The notes beneath the pieces were generated by a model. That model did not search any database. It was not told where the DNA came from and saw only the letters and a program-made list of their open reading frames with translations. Positions 11,840-23,037 of a DNA stretch of 64,000 nucleotides are shown here, piece after piece; the first letter of the stretch is position 1, and every line of letters starts with the position of its first letter. The position numbers and the translations under genes were made by a program. Source of the stretch: Ligustrum vulgare (Eukaryota; Streptophyta; Magnoliopsida; Lamiales; Oleaceae); NCBI GenBank assembly GCA_963555705.1, contig OY743187.1:9686133-9750132 (forward strand), written 5' to 3'.

Positions 11840-12660
11840 TTGAACCATTGTTCGTCCTCGAACAATGATAGAAAAGAACTAAAGCACGACTCGAATGAAC
11901 ATGTTAGACTTTTAAATCTGGAAAGTCAAGGTCACAACCCACTTCTTTTTAGCACGAAAATCAAATTGCATAATCGGAGTGTGTTAGTGTGTGTAAGAGA
12001 TGCATCACCCAATATTCTCCGAACAAAAAATGAAAATTGATACCCCAATGTGGATTATATCCTTTCACCTCTCGTGAGTTCTCTCTGAATTTATCAATTT
12101 CCCATAAAAATGTAAGTTTTGACTAATTCAAGTAAATGCCAACAGATTAGTGCGGTTTATCTCATGGTAAAAATTTAGTCAATACACAGCTTCAGATCAA
12201 AATGGCACAAAATATAGACCAAGCAATTCAAACCACTCATAAGTACATGTAACGGGAGCCAACACTCTCACCGGATATCTCTCTTCGCACAAAGTGTATA
12301 TAAAGGTGAAAATTTTACGCTCAACTCACTGCATGAAAAACTTGTTACCACAGATTGCTCAAATGTCAAAACCGGAGCCAACAATAACACAAGTGCAAAG
12401 CAAAGGTCTTTGTTGGGTTGTAGCGGGGCTTCGGGTCAGGTGGGATAAAAGGGAAACATTTAGGCTGAATCGAGAAGGAGTTTCACAAGCCGAATCGGTT
12501 CAATTATAACTTCCCTTCTTTCTTCTTCAACATGAATTAATAATCTCCCTGCTATCCAACTGATTTAACACTAGACTTCCATTTGTGCAGCTTGAGTGTT
12601 TATTTTCAATACTAGCAAATGTTCATGACCTCGTAATTTGAGAACTGGCCTGAACTTCTC

Positions 12661-12692
<32 letters not shown>

Positions 12693-13880
12693 CTTTTGGT
12701 CAAATCACCCCACAATCCCCAATGACACAAGATTGAATTTCCACTTTGAAACTTAATCCATCTCATACTTCTCAACCAACACAAGCTTGTGAATCCGTTC
12801 TCTATAGGTTCAAGAAAAAGGATAACATGAAAGAATGGGTGTTCGTGGCTTGTAGTGTGGTATTAATATTCCAAAGAAAAGCTAAGGCTCAAAGGGTCTT
12901 CTATTGGTAAATGTACAATGGTAGGCTTATTTAGAAGGCCAAATTTGGTTCATCCTAGTGCCTTTACTATATTTTGCACTCGAGCCAAGAAGCTACTACG
13001 GCATGTACACAAAAGCATATCCAAGAACAAATCAACCATGCAGGACACACATTAAAAGAAAAATACGAGCTTTATATAAAGAGTAAAAGTAGCTCATAGG
13101 CTCAAAAGCTCACAAATTATGGTTCATATGTGTGTCTCCCATCCAATTATGAGTTTTGGTCATTGCTCGGTCTTAGGGTCGAATTGAAAAATGCAAAAAA
13201 TCTAGTGGCCAAAGGGGTGAATCTCTTTACTCGGGGTAATTATTAGTCATATCAAATTTGGGTTTGAATCTACTAGGTTGCAAAGATATGGCATTTTGTC
13301 CCCATTTTCAAACCTATTCGGAAAGTATTGGAAAATTCATCTCTACGTGCTCAATTCATGTCCAATTATGCAATTATATTTCAAAAAAAATGAACCAAAA
13401 GTGGGGTCGCTTCCTATCAGAGATTAAAATGGATGCTGACTCAAACTGAATTTTAACGTTTCGAAAGTAGATAAAGACATTAAGCTCACAATCAATTCAA
13501 TCCCCCCCCACACTTAAACAAAACAATGTCCTCATTGAAAAATAAAGCTAAATAATAAAAGGGAAAAAAAAAAATATCATACCTTGAAAACCTTGTGAAG
13601 AGGGATGGGTGTGATGGTGGAGAAAAAAATAAATAAAAAATTAAAAAAAATGAGCCGTTTAACGTTTTTGAAATAGGACAGACTTACGGCCGTGAAGGTG
13701 TTACTTACGGCCGTAAAAATGTAATCACGGTCGTAATTAGGCCTCTGGATAAAACACTGGGATTGAGTTACGGCCGTAAAAATGTAATTTACGGCCGTAA
13801 CAAGGCCACTGGAATTTTTTTATTTATTTATTTTTTTTTTTTTTTTAAGTGAAAGAAATGACTAAATAAACTAAAAATGA
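11840..13880 (-). other. Non-coding 3' internal region of the gag-only element
   Basis: No pol or envelope-like frame is visible on either strand. It contains a second purine tract-like run (minus-strand GTGTGGGGGGGGATTG, about 13500-13515), poly-T/A runs (12669-12692, 13826-13846) and five more TTACGGCCGTAA-like palindromes at 13683-13800. This is the part that in complete relatives lies downstream of integrase. Confidence 0.7.
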
Positions 13881-13929
13881 AACAAAATGAAAATATGAAA
13901 ATAAAGAGTCGAGGAGATAAAGAAACTCC

Positions 13930-13985
13930 CCTTTCGGGTTGCCTCCCGAGCAGCGCCTTTGTTTATTGTCGTTGGCTCGACTTGT
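13930..13985 (-). other. Conserved post-integrase motif abutting gag-protease
   Basis: On the minus strand, GTCGAGCCAACGAC is followed by AAACAAAGGCGCTGCTCGGG and then AGGCAACCCGAAAG. The string ending GGGAGGCAACCC is a familiar conserved block just after the integrase frame in many plant gypsy elements. Here it follows the protease stop within about 20 bp, which marks where the missing pol section was removed. Confidence 0.55.
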
Positions 13986-13996
13986 TGTTTCCTCCT

Positions 13997-16357
13997 TCAA
14001 CCGGGATTAGGTGGATTTCCAAAGCTCAACTTCTTTTTCATATTTTTCATCAGGGCCTGCAAGACAGGGGGCAAAAGCATGTCATCAGAAGTTGGCAATG
14101 TAATACACGAGATTTTACCTGGCTTTCCACCATTTCCACCAAATTTGAAAGTTTCCTGTACTGAAGAATCAATAACATTAACAGAATAAACAGGATCATC
14201 ACCAAAATTCTTCACGGAATCATAAATATTGAATTGAACAATTTCATTATCAAATTCCATGGAAAGTGTGCCACTACTAACATCTATCTTAGTCTTAGAT
14301 GTCTTTAGGAATGGTCTCCCTAACAAAATAGGAGTGGAGTTGGGGGAGTGGTCGTCATTCATGTCCAAAACATAAAAATCTGCAGGAAATACTAACCCGC
14401 CTACTTGCACTAGAATGTCTTCAACTACCCCGTGAGGATAAGCATTAGAACGATCGGCTAGTTGAATTATAACATTAGTTTCAATCATATTAGCAAGTTT
14501 TAATGCATTGTATGTAGACTTAGGCATTACATTTATAGATGCACCCAAATCTATTAATGCACGATCCAGCTTAGTGTTACCTATTTGGCATGGTATAGTG
14601 AACATACCTGGATCCTTGCATTTTGGGGGCAGTTTCCTTTGGAAGAGTGCTGACACATTTTCCCCCATTCTTACCATTTCATTTCCCATCAACTTCCGTT
14701 TGTTGGTGCACAGCTCCTTTAAGAACTTCGCGTATCGGGGCACTTGCTTGATTGCATCCAACAGTGGAATGTTGATTTCCACTTTCCTGAACATTTCCAG
14801 AATTTCCTTCTCCTTGCTTTCCTTAGTCGCCTTCGCTAACCTGCTCGGAAAAGGTGGTGGAGTTAGTTTCGCATTTTCAATAGGTTCGGTTTTTACCTGA
14901 GAGTTTTGTGGAATGCTGTTTTTCTTTTTGACTTCTTTTTCTTCAACCTCCTCCTTTTCACTCGCGGTTGGCTTTGATTGTGGCGCCTCCATTTCTTTTC
15001 CACTTCGAAGAGTAATTGCACTTACATTCTTCGGATTCACCTCGGGTTGAGATGGCAACTTTCCTCCTGTTTGTGCTTCCAGTTTGTTGATAGCTGTGGC
15101 CATTTGACTCATTTGATTTTCCAGGTTTTGAATGCTGGATTTGGTATCCTGTTGAAATTGTAGAGTGTTAGTGGCCAAAGTTTTCATCATTTCTTCGAGA
15201 GACATACCTGATGATTGTGGCTTTTGCTGATATTGTCCCTGTGGATGGAAATTTCCTTGTTGTTGAAAATTCCCTTGAGGCTTGTTGGAGATGAAACCTG
15301 GAGGTTTGTTATTCCCATAGCTCAAGTTCGGGTGGTCCCTCCAGCCAGGATTGTAGGTATTGGAGTACGGGTTGTATTGCTGTTTTTGAAATGGAAACCC
15401 TTCTGCAGCCTTTACCTGTTCGCCATTCTCCTCTTGCAATACCGGGCAAGCATCAGTTTGATGTCCGAAGTTCGCACATATCCCGCATGCCTTGACTTGT
15501 TGTGCACTTCCTACAGCAAGTTGTTTAACGAGATTTGTTAGTTCAAACAGTTGACTTTCTATATTGGAACTACTTACCTCGTTCACGCGGCGAACTTGCA
15601 TGTCTCGGGTTGGGTTAAATTGCTGAGTGTTTTCAGCCATGTTGGAAATCAAAGCCCGAGCCTGTTCCGGTGTTTTGTCCATTAAGGCACCTCCACTTGC
15701 GGCATCTATCATACTTCTGTCTATTGGTAGCAGTCCTTCGTAGAAATATTGCACCAGTAGTTGTTCACTGATTTGATGATGGGGGCAGCTCGAGATGAGC
15801 TTCTTGAAGCGCTCCCAATATTCATACAGCGATTCACCATTGTTTTGACGAACCCCGCAAATTTCCTTCCGGATTGTTCCAGCCCGAGAAGCAGGAAAAT
15901 ATTTTTCCAAAAATAGCCTCTTCATGTCATTCCAGGTGGTGACTGATCCGGATGGTAAACAGTATAGCCAATCAGTAGCGGCATCCTTTAACGAGAATGG
16001 AAAGGCCCTCATTTTAATTTGTTCCTCGGTAATACCAGTGGGTCTCATACTGTCACAAACCACGTGGAATTCCTTGAGATGCCTGTAAGGGTCTTCACCA
16101 GCATGTCCTCGAAAAGTTGGCAACAAGTGAATGAGTCCAGATTTGAGTTCAAAAGTTTTTCCCTCCTCCACTGTCGGAAAAGTGATACAGAGTGGCTGTT
16201 GAGCGACATCTGGGGTGGCCAATTGTTTAAGTGTCCTGTTGTTGAGGTTATTTGCTGCCATTTGTTCTAGTGCTTCCCTTCTTCGCTGTTGAAAAGTTCG
16301 CTCGATTTCTGGATCAAATAGAAAATATTCAGGATTAGTGGATCGAGTTTTATGCAT
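13997..16357 (-). CDS. Gag-protease polyprotein of the gag-only retroelement
   Basis: Intact 786-residue frame. A retrotransposon gag core lies at about residues 80-220 (DAATDWLYCLP, LFLEKYFPASR and GLLPIDRSMIDAASGGAL are Athila-type signatures). A zinc knuckle CGICANFGHQTDAC at residues 291-304 fits CX2CX4HX4C and should bind RNA. A Gln/Pro/Gly-rich linker and a coiled, Lys/Glu-rich region follow. The aspartic protease has its active-site motif DLGASINVMP near residue 600 and ILLGRPFL near 676; Leu in place of Thr/Ser after Asp is normal for this group. The frame stops about 15 codons after MKKKLSFGN, where autonomous relatives would continue into reverse transcriptase. The ATG at 16357 was chosen because it opens the frame after a short A/T-rich leader. 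The product should form virus-like particles and cleave itself. Confidence 0.9.
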   Translation of the reverse strand: MHKTRSTNPEYFLFDPEIERTFQQRRREALEQMAANNLNNRTLKQLATPDVAQQPLCITFPTVEEGKTFELKSGLIHLLPTFRGHAGEDPYRHLKEFHVVCDSMRPTGITEEQIKMRAFPFSLKDAATDWLYCLPSGSVTTWNDMKRLFLEKYFPASRAGTIRKEICGVRQNNGESLYEYWERFKKLISSCPHHQISEQLLVQYFYEGLLPIDRSMIDAASGGALMDKTPEQARALISNMAENTQQFNPTRDMQVRRVNEVSSSNIESQLFELTNLVKQLAVGSAQQVKACGICANFGHQTDACPVLQEENGEQVKAAEGFPFQKQQYNPYSNTYNPGWRDHPNLSYGNNKPPGFISNKPQGNFQQQGNFHPQGQYQQKPQSSGMSLEEMMKTLATNTLQFQQDTKSSIQNLENQMSQMATAINKLEAQTGGKLPSQPEVNPKNVSAITLRSGKEMEAPQSKPTASEKEEVEEKEVKKKNSIPQNSQVKTEPIENAKLTPPPFPSRLAKATKESKEKEILEMFRKVEINIPLLDAIKQVPRYAKFLKELCTNKRKLMGNEMVRMGENVSALFQRKLPPKCKDPGMFTIPCQIGNTKLDRALIDLGASINVMPKSTYNALKLANMIETNVIIQLADRSNAYPHGVVEDILVQVGGLVFPADFYVLDMNDDHSPNSTPILLGRPFLKTSKTKIDVSSGTLSMEFDNEIVQFNIYDSVKNFGDDPVYSVNVIDSSVQETFKFGGNGGKPGKISCITLPTSDDMLLPPVLQALMKNMKKKLSFGNPPNPG

Positions 16358-16525
16358 ATAAATAAATAGATAAATAAATAAAAATTTCGGAATTTCAAAA
16401 AATTTTTTTTTTTTTTTTTTTTTAAACCGAAAATAAAAATAAACAAATAAAAATGCAGAAAATAAAATTCTAATTGATTAAACAGAAAATTGATTAACCG
16501 TTCCCCGGCAACGGCGCCAAAAATT

Positions 16526-17994
16526 TGATGCGTGTCGTAATGCACCAAAATAATAATTAAATTCCTTGTTCACTATTACTAAGAATATAGCAGTGGAAGC
16601 AAGGGTCGATCCCACGAGGAACGGGAACTAACTTAGTGTTATGTCAATTAGAATCGTAAAGGGGGGTTTTTGAGTTGAAAATTGCAATTAATCTAAATGA
16701 TCAAATAAAGATGTAAAATAGCTGGAATAAAAATCAATTAATAAGAAATCCTAGTTCTCAGGTTCGGTTGTGCCCTATCATAATATTGTCATTCCCCAAG
16801 CAACGCATGTACTATTTCCTTTGTTTTATTTATCACCCGGAATAATCAAAAAGCTCTAATTAATCCAATTCTTCCTTAATAATAATCAATTAGAATTAGT
16901 TCTCCAATCAATTTAGAGTGAATGAACAACCTAGAATAAGCTCCCTAGATTTAATTCATTAACTATGTGAAAACAAGAAGAATTAGGTGAACTAAATTAT
17001 CAATTTCATATGCTCGAATTGATTAATCTAGATTGGATTTTCATATGGAAATATAAAATTACCAATTGCTACTATGATTTGGATAACAAGACAAATACGA
17101 ATCCAATTACCCAAATTAGCAAACATCAACACAATAATTAAAAGACAAGGCCTTAATCAATTAATAAATTGTCTTGACGAAATTAATGTTCATGAAAAAT
17201 CCAATAAATAAAACATTAGAAACAAGAACTACGTTACGAGTTTAAGGAATGAATAATAAAATAATATGAACACAACGTCCCCCTTGAACTAGGTTGAGAA
17301 GACTAGCCACGCATTGCCATGAAGAATTCCCCAAAAATATTGTCTTGATTCACCTTGATTTTGCCTCGGATTTCTTCTTTTCAAACCTTGATATTGGTGG
17401 CTTTTAAAAATAATAATATCTCTCTCTCTTTTTTCTTGTCATGAACTTCCCTATTTATAACTTCAATTTTCGTGCCCTAGCTTTGGGAGCAAGAAATCCA
17501 AAATTATGGAAATAAGGAAATTTTTGACTTTAAGATTTACGGCCGTAACTATTCTTTTACGGCCGTAATTTAGTTACTGCATATTTCTATCTTTTGAGGG
17601 TTACGGCCGTAAAGATATTTCTTACGGCCGTAACATCTTTTCTGCTGAATTTTGCCCGTTTCACTCATGCACTTACGGCCGTGACTAACAACTTGTTACG
17701 GCCGTGAGAAACTTCCAATACGGCCGTAACTTGGTTTCTGCAGATTTTCGTGATTTTTGTTAAATCAACTGCTTACGGCCGTGACTTTCACGTTGCGGCC
17801 GTGACTTATTTACATGCCAGGTCCTCGAACTTCCTTTTTACGTGCTTTTTGGTCATTTTTCCTTCTTTTCTTGTCATTTGCGATCCTACACAATATAAAA
17901 CATAAAATGCATTAAGCAATACTTAATTAGGATCAAACTAACAATAATTCGAGGCAACAAGTAAAGAAATAAAGTGCTAGTAAAGCACTTATCA
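16526..17994 (-). repeat. 5' LTR of the gag-only element
   Basis: Same sequence as 10359-11826 apart from six substitutions and one added A clustered near 16632-16660. It is followed (leftward) by the tRNA-Asp primer site and a leader of about 170 bp before the gag start. Confidence 0.92.
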
Positions 17995-18420
17995 TGTGGT
18001 CAGTTTGAGATGGTTCGAACAAGAGAGACCGCTAACTATACAAGTGAGACCAAATACGTGCTTGTGAAGTAATCTCAATCGTTAAGTTCATTAGTAAACT
18101 ATAAATGTTCCTAGCATTGTAGCTCTAGTAATGAGTACTGTGACGACAATGGAGCCATCACGCAAGCGAGGAAACTGGGTCTCATCAATGATCTGAGTAT
18201 ATATTTAGGGGCTACTATCTTATTCGAAGATTGTAGAAAAATAGAATTCATGTCCACTAACCTTGAGAATATTGAATATGTGAAGCGTCACATATCGAAG
18301 ATCCACTTGTAAAACCACTATCCCAAAAGGAATATGATTATCATATAAACTTATTATGTATAGGATGCATTAGTTCTTGGATCTAGTGGGAGAATATCAA
18401 TGTTATGCTTTAAATCCAAT
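17995..18420 (+). pseudogene. copia-1 RNase H remnant (after the nested insertion)
   Basis: Beyond the TGTGG duplication the pol frame resumes. CDDNGAITQ-like (about 18140) matches the RNase H motif YCDNNGAI. A decayed DPLVKPLSQ (about 18300) matches the usual copia C-terminal DPLTKPL block. Multiple stops are present. From here to the purine tract at 19478 there is roughly 1 kb of untranslated 3' sequence with no gene. Confidence 0.75.
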
Positions 18421-19947
18421 CATTGAGATAGCATAACACATATATTATCATTGTCTAAATAAAGGCAGATCTATTATTACATTGAGTTTAACTCATCATT
18501 TAAATAATAGAGTTCGTAGAGTAAGTTTAAATAACTTATAAGTCACGAGGTGTTGTAACTGTGAGATACAAGTCATTGTTAACTTATTCTAAAATTATCC
18601 CTAGTCGAAGTAACAATAAGATACAGATATTGTTGTTACAGTTAGACTATCATATGTTGCATTTCTTTCTTATGAAGAAAGTATCTTATCTCACAAGTTA
18701 GAATGTAGAGGGACATTCGAATGAACACGTGGATGAATTGTTAGATGAACAAAGCATTGGATGACCCGCCTAGAGATTCCACATGGATAACTATCCAAGC
18801 GTCAGTGGTGAATCTCTAATGCGTAGTTGTGGATTTGGTCCTTTGACTTGAGGACGTCATAGAATCTTATATGAGAATTGCTATGCTTTGGCGAGCATTG
18901 ATGTTGGCTCTTGAGAGGGAGTCATTAGGATGACGTCGTGCGAGTATAGCTAAAATTATATGAAGGTTGTATATGTCCAACATGAGGATTCTTCACTCCT
19001 GGGTAGTAGGAGATTATAACATGTATTTCACTCACTTAAGTTGATGTAAATTCCTCGATCGAGGTGAAATTATGAGTTGAAGAAAGGTGTTTTCAATCAT
19101 AACGAGATCAACTAAGAGAATAGGTGAATAACATAACTGGTTGAAATGAGATTGACGTTATCCATATCTCTTAACCAATTGGATTATATTGATGAAGGGA
19201 TTATATTTCCATGGTAACCGCACATAAAAAGGTCTTGTCATGCCACATGACTTTTCCTTTCACATGGACTGCCTGACACATTGCTAGATGTCAGTCTAGG
19301 ACGGCGATGTGAATTAATCGATCTTGGTGAGTCAAGGATGAATTAGAAATAGATATTTAAATTCATCTTATTCTAATCAGATTGAAATAATAATAATACG
19401 GTGTTTTCCATCGTGAATGGAACCTAATGGGTCACACACAAAAGGCGAGAATTGGTATCTGGAATTGGATCTTGTCCAAGTGGGAGATTGTTGGAATAGT
19501 GTCGAAGCCCAATTGGTTGGGTTGGACTTGGGTTACTTGTGGACAAGAATAGCCCAAGCCCGCTATCTTAACCCTAATTAAGGTATTACTTAAACCTACA
19601 AGAGCTAGGTTTAGTTGCAAGAAAAGAGAATTAAGAGAGTCATTTTTCAAGCTAGGGTTTTTCTCTTACTAGCACAAAGAGAAAAATCAATTCTCTAATC
19701 CATTCCAATAGTTAGAGATCGATGGAGTTCCAGATTCAACTCGCTGTGTGGATTTCTGTTAGAGGCTGGACAATTGGACAGCTAATGGTAACAACATTGT
19801 ACCTCATGTTTCAGATTTCAGATTCACGACGTCCATCAAAGGTATCATCTCTATCACAAACTTCATCTAAGTGCAAGGTTGATCCGGACTATGATTTTGA
19901 TTCTTTTATTTCCGTTATGCATGAATGTTTCAAAACCTTACACTATT

Positions 19948-21035
19948 TAGCTACTTGATATAAGTTTGATATGATTTCTTAACATCACTAATCTTGTCTT
20001 GAAACACTTAAAGTTATTTAGTAACAAGATAAAAATCTAATCAATATTATTTGAATAAACTTTTTGTTCTTGTTATCTTATTTGAACATTTGTACTTATG
20101 CTTGTTTTTGTAGTAGAACACTTATACTTGATTATGTGATCTTAATTCGTGATATGTTTAAAATTATTTTATTGCATTGAAAAGATTTTCGTGTTTTTTC
20201 ATATGCATGACATGGAAATTATTTTCTCGTTGTGGTTACGCTTGTTATGGAGCTTGCCTTGATATTCGTGCTAGGAGTCCAGGAATTGGATCACGATGTA
20301 ATTACGCTTGTTATCGGGGAGTGATTTTCATACATGATATCTGAGATTAAATTTTCTTCTTGTTATATGCGCGCTCGAGATAATAGTTGATTTGTAATAT
20401 GAGCCTCATTAAAAGTCATATTTTCTTGAAAATACTTTCATTGACACTAGTCTTGAATATCTTGCACTTGACTTGAATATCTTACCCTGGACTGGAATAC
20501 TTGAATATTTTGTCATGGACTGGAATACTTGAATATCTTGCACTGGACTTGAATACTTGGATATATATTACTGGTCTTAATTATGATGTTGGCTTGTTTA
20601 CGTGCAATTACACATGAGCATCATATTCTGCTCACTTCGCATGTGTATGCTCATCTCACGACTACCTAACATTACAGGTAGACATAGAAATAAAGAGGAT
20701 TAACGCGAAACTTCAAACAACGAGACTGATAGTGATGCGTTAGGTGTCAACTTGTGAGTTATGGACACACCGAATAAGATGTATCATGCTTGAATTACCA
20801 AACTCGGTATTTTATTATTGATATTATTTATCTAAAGCATTTTAAAGTCAAGATCTTATATTAACTAGAAATGTTTCAAAAGTTAATATCAATAAGTTTT
20901 AAATAAATGGGCTTTGCTTTAAATGAAGCGATTCTTAAAACTAGGTCATGTGACGTCGCTTACGTCACTAGCTTATAAAAAGAAAAATAAAAATATTTCA
21001 TCAATTTATTTGTTCATCACAAGTTGGTATCAAAG
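19948..21035 (+). mobile_element. Ty3/gypsy (Tekay/Del-like) LTR, right part, with primer site
   Basis: This continues the LTR cut at 3888. It contains the ACAGGTAGA-type segment near 20675 seen in Del LTRs and ends near 21021 in CA. TGGTATCAAAG follows at 21025-21035, a decayed tRNA-Met primer site. The whole LTR would be about 1.9 kb. No gag or pol follows; after about 200 bp the sequence becomes anonymous, so the element is truncated and this is its 5' LTR. Confidence 0.55.
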
Positions 21036-21216
21036 TTTAAAAATATCATAAAAAATTCGCATACGTTACAATTAATTTCAATCACACGTTCATAACTATT
21101 ACTCATTGTTATTATTCTTCCTCATTATAAATCATTTATAAATTTGTCCGACGGAGCTTAATTCATTGTCGTTATTTTCTCTAAACAAGTGCTTGGTAAA
21201 CTTCTTTATAGATAAA

Positions 21217-21220
<4 letters not shown>

Positions 21221-21256
<36 letters not shown>
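21221..21256. repeat. (ATT)n microsatellite
   Basis: About twelve uninterrupted ATT units, followed by a poly-T run. Simple repeat. Confidence 0.95.
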
Positions 21257-21258
<2 letters not shown>

Positions 21259-22225
21259 ATTTTTTAAAAACACTTTTTAATTACTTACATTTTTTGAAAT
21301 CAATTTTCAACCTTATTTTTTTTTAGTACACAAAGGCTAAAAACTTAGCTCTGCTTGCATATGTTACTGATGAAGCACTCAATAAAAATTAGTTAGGAAA
21401 AAGTCAATTGACATTCAATTTTAAAACAAGGATTTAGAGACGAGCTAAAAATTGAATCGAACAAGTCGATTATAATAGATGTTAGATTTGGTCGATTAAG
21501 GCCATCTTCAAGAGGACCCCAAATTTGAAGTAAAAACACCATCAACAATATCCCAAACTACACCCCCAATTTGGGGTTGTCAACCCCAAACTATACGTTG
21601 GCCTTTTTTATTTACCATTTTGCTATTTTCATATTTAATTTAAATGCTAAAAAATCATAATTAGTCAAATAATTTGTTGTTATAGCAATAATTGTAATTG
21701 TAAATATAATAATCATTATTATTTAATTTCAAATATTATTATTCTATAATTGCTAATTTAATTTTTTCCAAAAAAATTATTTTTGTTTATAGTAATAATA
21801 ATTGTTAGCGATGAAGACTCTCGTTTTCATGACTTCCTTGCTCAGCACAAATAAATTAGAAATAGCGATGCTTATTATATACTTTGAAATGCCTTAAGTG
21901 AACATTTGTGAGAGAAATACACTAATTCTGAAAATTAAGTTTCGTCTATTATTCTCAGATCGTTTAATTTAGGGAATTTTGGCCCCTAGGTGAATTTTGT
22001 TGTTCGAAATCGAGTTTTTTTTTTTTGGTGAAAAATGAATATTTTTAATTTGGTACATTCTACGCATTAGCTATTAATTTAAATTAGATGCATTAATTAA
22101 CAAATTTACAATCAAAGTAAAAACAATAAAAAAATTATAACAAAAAATGAGGACCATTCACTTGAAGGAAATTTGAGTTCATATTTGGGATAGCCCTAAG
22201 TTAATTTTACCTACCCTAATACCCA

Positions 22226-22310
22226 GTTCCCTTCTAGAGCCCTTGAAGATCACCCCTTCGCGGTACAAGGGCTCCCTTGTTCTGTGCCCTGTTTTTCAAG
22301 GGCACCAGAT
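22226..22310. repeat. Small hairpin repeat, copy A
   Basis: The outer arms GCCCTTGAA (22239-22247) and TTCAAGGGC (22295-22303) enclose an inner perfect hairpin, ACAAGGG-CT-CCCTTGT (22265-22280). A related copy is at 36772-36852. It looks like a tiny fold-back element with no coding capacity. Confidence 0.55.
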
Positions 22311-23037
22311 TATTTTTCCCCATACACTATGGTGGGGTCACATAGCTCACATTCCATCTGCTTCCCATGATTGTTTTTAATGAACTTTATAAATCTAAAT
22401 AGATTTTCAAAAAATTAATAAGAATGTAATAAAAATTGTGAATTTTGTAATTAAAAAAAATAGTATTTATGTGTCTTTATAAATTTAAAATACATTAAAA
22501 ACTCTTTAAACCTGTGTTCTTTAACGCAATCTACCATGTATAAACTAATTTATAAATTACATAATTTTTTAAATAATTTTTTTAATTTTACACATTTTTC
22601 GAAACCATTTTTAAACACATATTTTACCTAAAAAATATTAAAAAAAAACAAAATAAATTCAGATAAAAATTATTGACACAGTATAAATTTTTATTAATGA
22701 TATTTTATAAATTCAAGAATTTAAAATTCTTTTTTAAGCCTCTGTTTGATGTGCATTATTTGTAGAAAATGTTTTGAATAGTAATTAATGTGATATTGTG
22801 TGATTGAAAATGAAAATAAAATTGAATTTATGTGTAAAATATTTTATTATTAAAATTAAATACAATAAAAAAATGAGAAATTTTTAATAGGGGTGAAAGT
22901 GAGGCTAAGAACAATTTTATAATTTTTAAGGACAACATTTGAATAGGAACGCCTGAATTTACCCCCAAAATTAAAATCAAAAAGCAGAAAAAGTGACCAA
23001 CCCCATCTCTTCTTCCTCCCACTCCCTACAGTTCGCC

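Larger units (their letters stand above)
10359..17994 (-). mobile_element. Young gag-protease-only LTR element (TR-GAG/Athila-like)
   Basis: LTRs of about 1468 bp (10359-11826 and 16526-17994) flank 4.7 kb of internal DNA. A perfect 5-bp target duplication, TGTGG, lies at 10354-10358 and 17995-17999. On the minus strand the primer site TGGCGCCGTTGCCGGGGA (16502-16519) matches tRNA-Asp, as used by Athila-type elements. The purine tract GTGTGGGGGGATT lies at 11827-11839. The only gene is gag-protease (13997-16357); reverse transcriptase, RNase H and integrase are absent, so the element must rely on another for movement. The LTRs look identical except for one 33-bp cluster, so the insertion is recent. 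Each LTR has TATAAAT on the minus strand (11285-11291, 17453-17459). Confidence 0.92.
3889..19942 (+). mobile_element. copia-1: decayed Ty1/copia LTR retrotransposon with a nested element
   Basis: The LTRs at 3889-4345 and 19489-19942 both start TGTTGGAATAGTG and end TTACA. A tRNA-Met primer site, TGGTATCAGAGC, is at 4347-4358. The polypurine tract AAGTGGGAGAT (19478-19488) directly precedes the 3' LTR. The flanks are TTATT and CTATT, a 5-bp target duplication with one change. The internal region holds a long leader (4360-8000) and pol remnants with many stops, split by the gag-only element at 10359-17994. Without that insert it is about 8.4 kb. It sits inside the older gypsy LTR. Confidence 0.9.
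21036..22980. other. Intergenic region upstream of GCP3, AT-rich
   Basis: It holds a truncated gypsy tail, an (ATT)n run, a possible inverted-end block starting GGCCATCTTCAAG at about 21500, and a hairpin repeat at 22226-22310. No gene-like frame is present. The last hundred bases, with CT-rich TCTTCTTCCTCCC just before the ATG, look like a 5' leader. Confidence 0.6.

Noticed and set aside
12294..12509. 71-residue open frame in the gag-only element
   Set aside because: No family features, runs against the element's direction and lies in its non-coding 3' part.
11369..13800. CRISPR-like array of short palindromic repeats
   Set aside because: Plant nuclear DNA; repeats of 10-12 bp with irregular spacing inside an LTR element. 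Not a CRISPR.
14508..15541. Forward-strand open frames of 130 and 108 residues
   Set aside because: Shadows of the gag-protease gene on the other strand.
21500..22260. A 750-bp DNA transposon bounded by GGCCATCTTCAAG and CTTGAAGATCACC
   Set aside because: Only about nine bases of the ends match and no target duplication is visible; not enough to call.
22993..23037. Earlier start for GCP3 at a GTG
   Set aside because: Not an ATG; the ATG at 23038 has a good context (CGCCATGGA) and gives the known N-terminus MEDDE.
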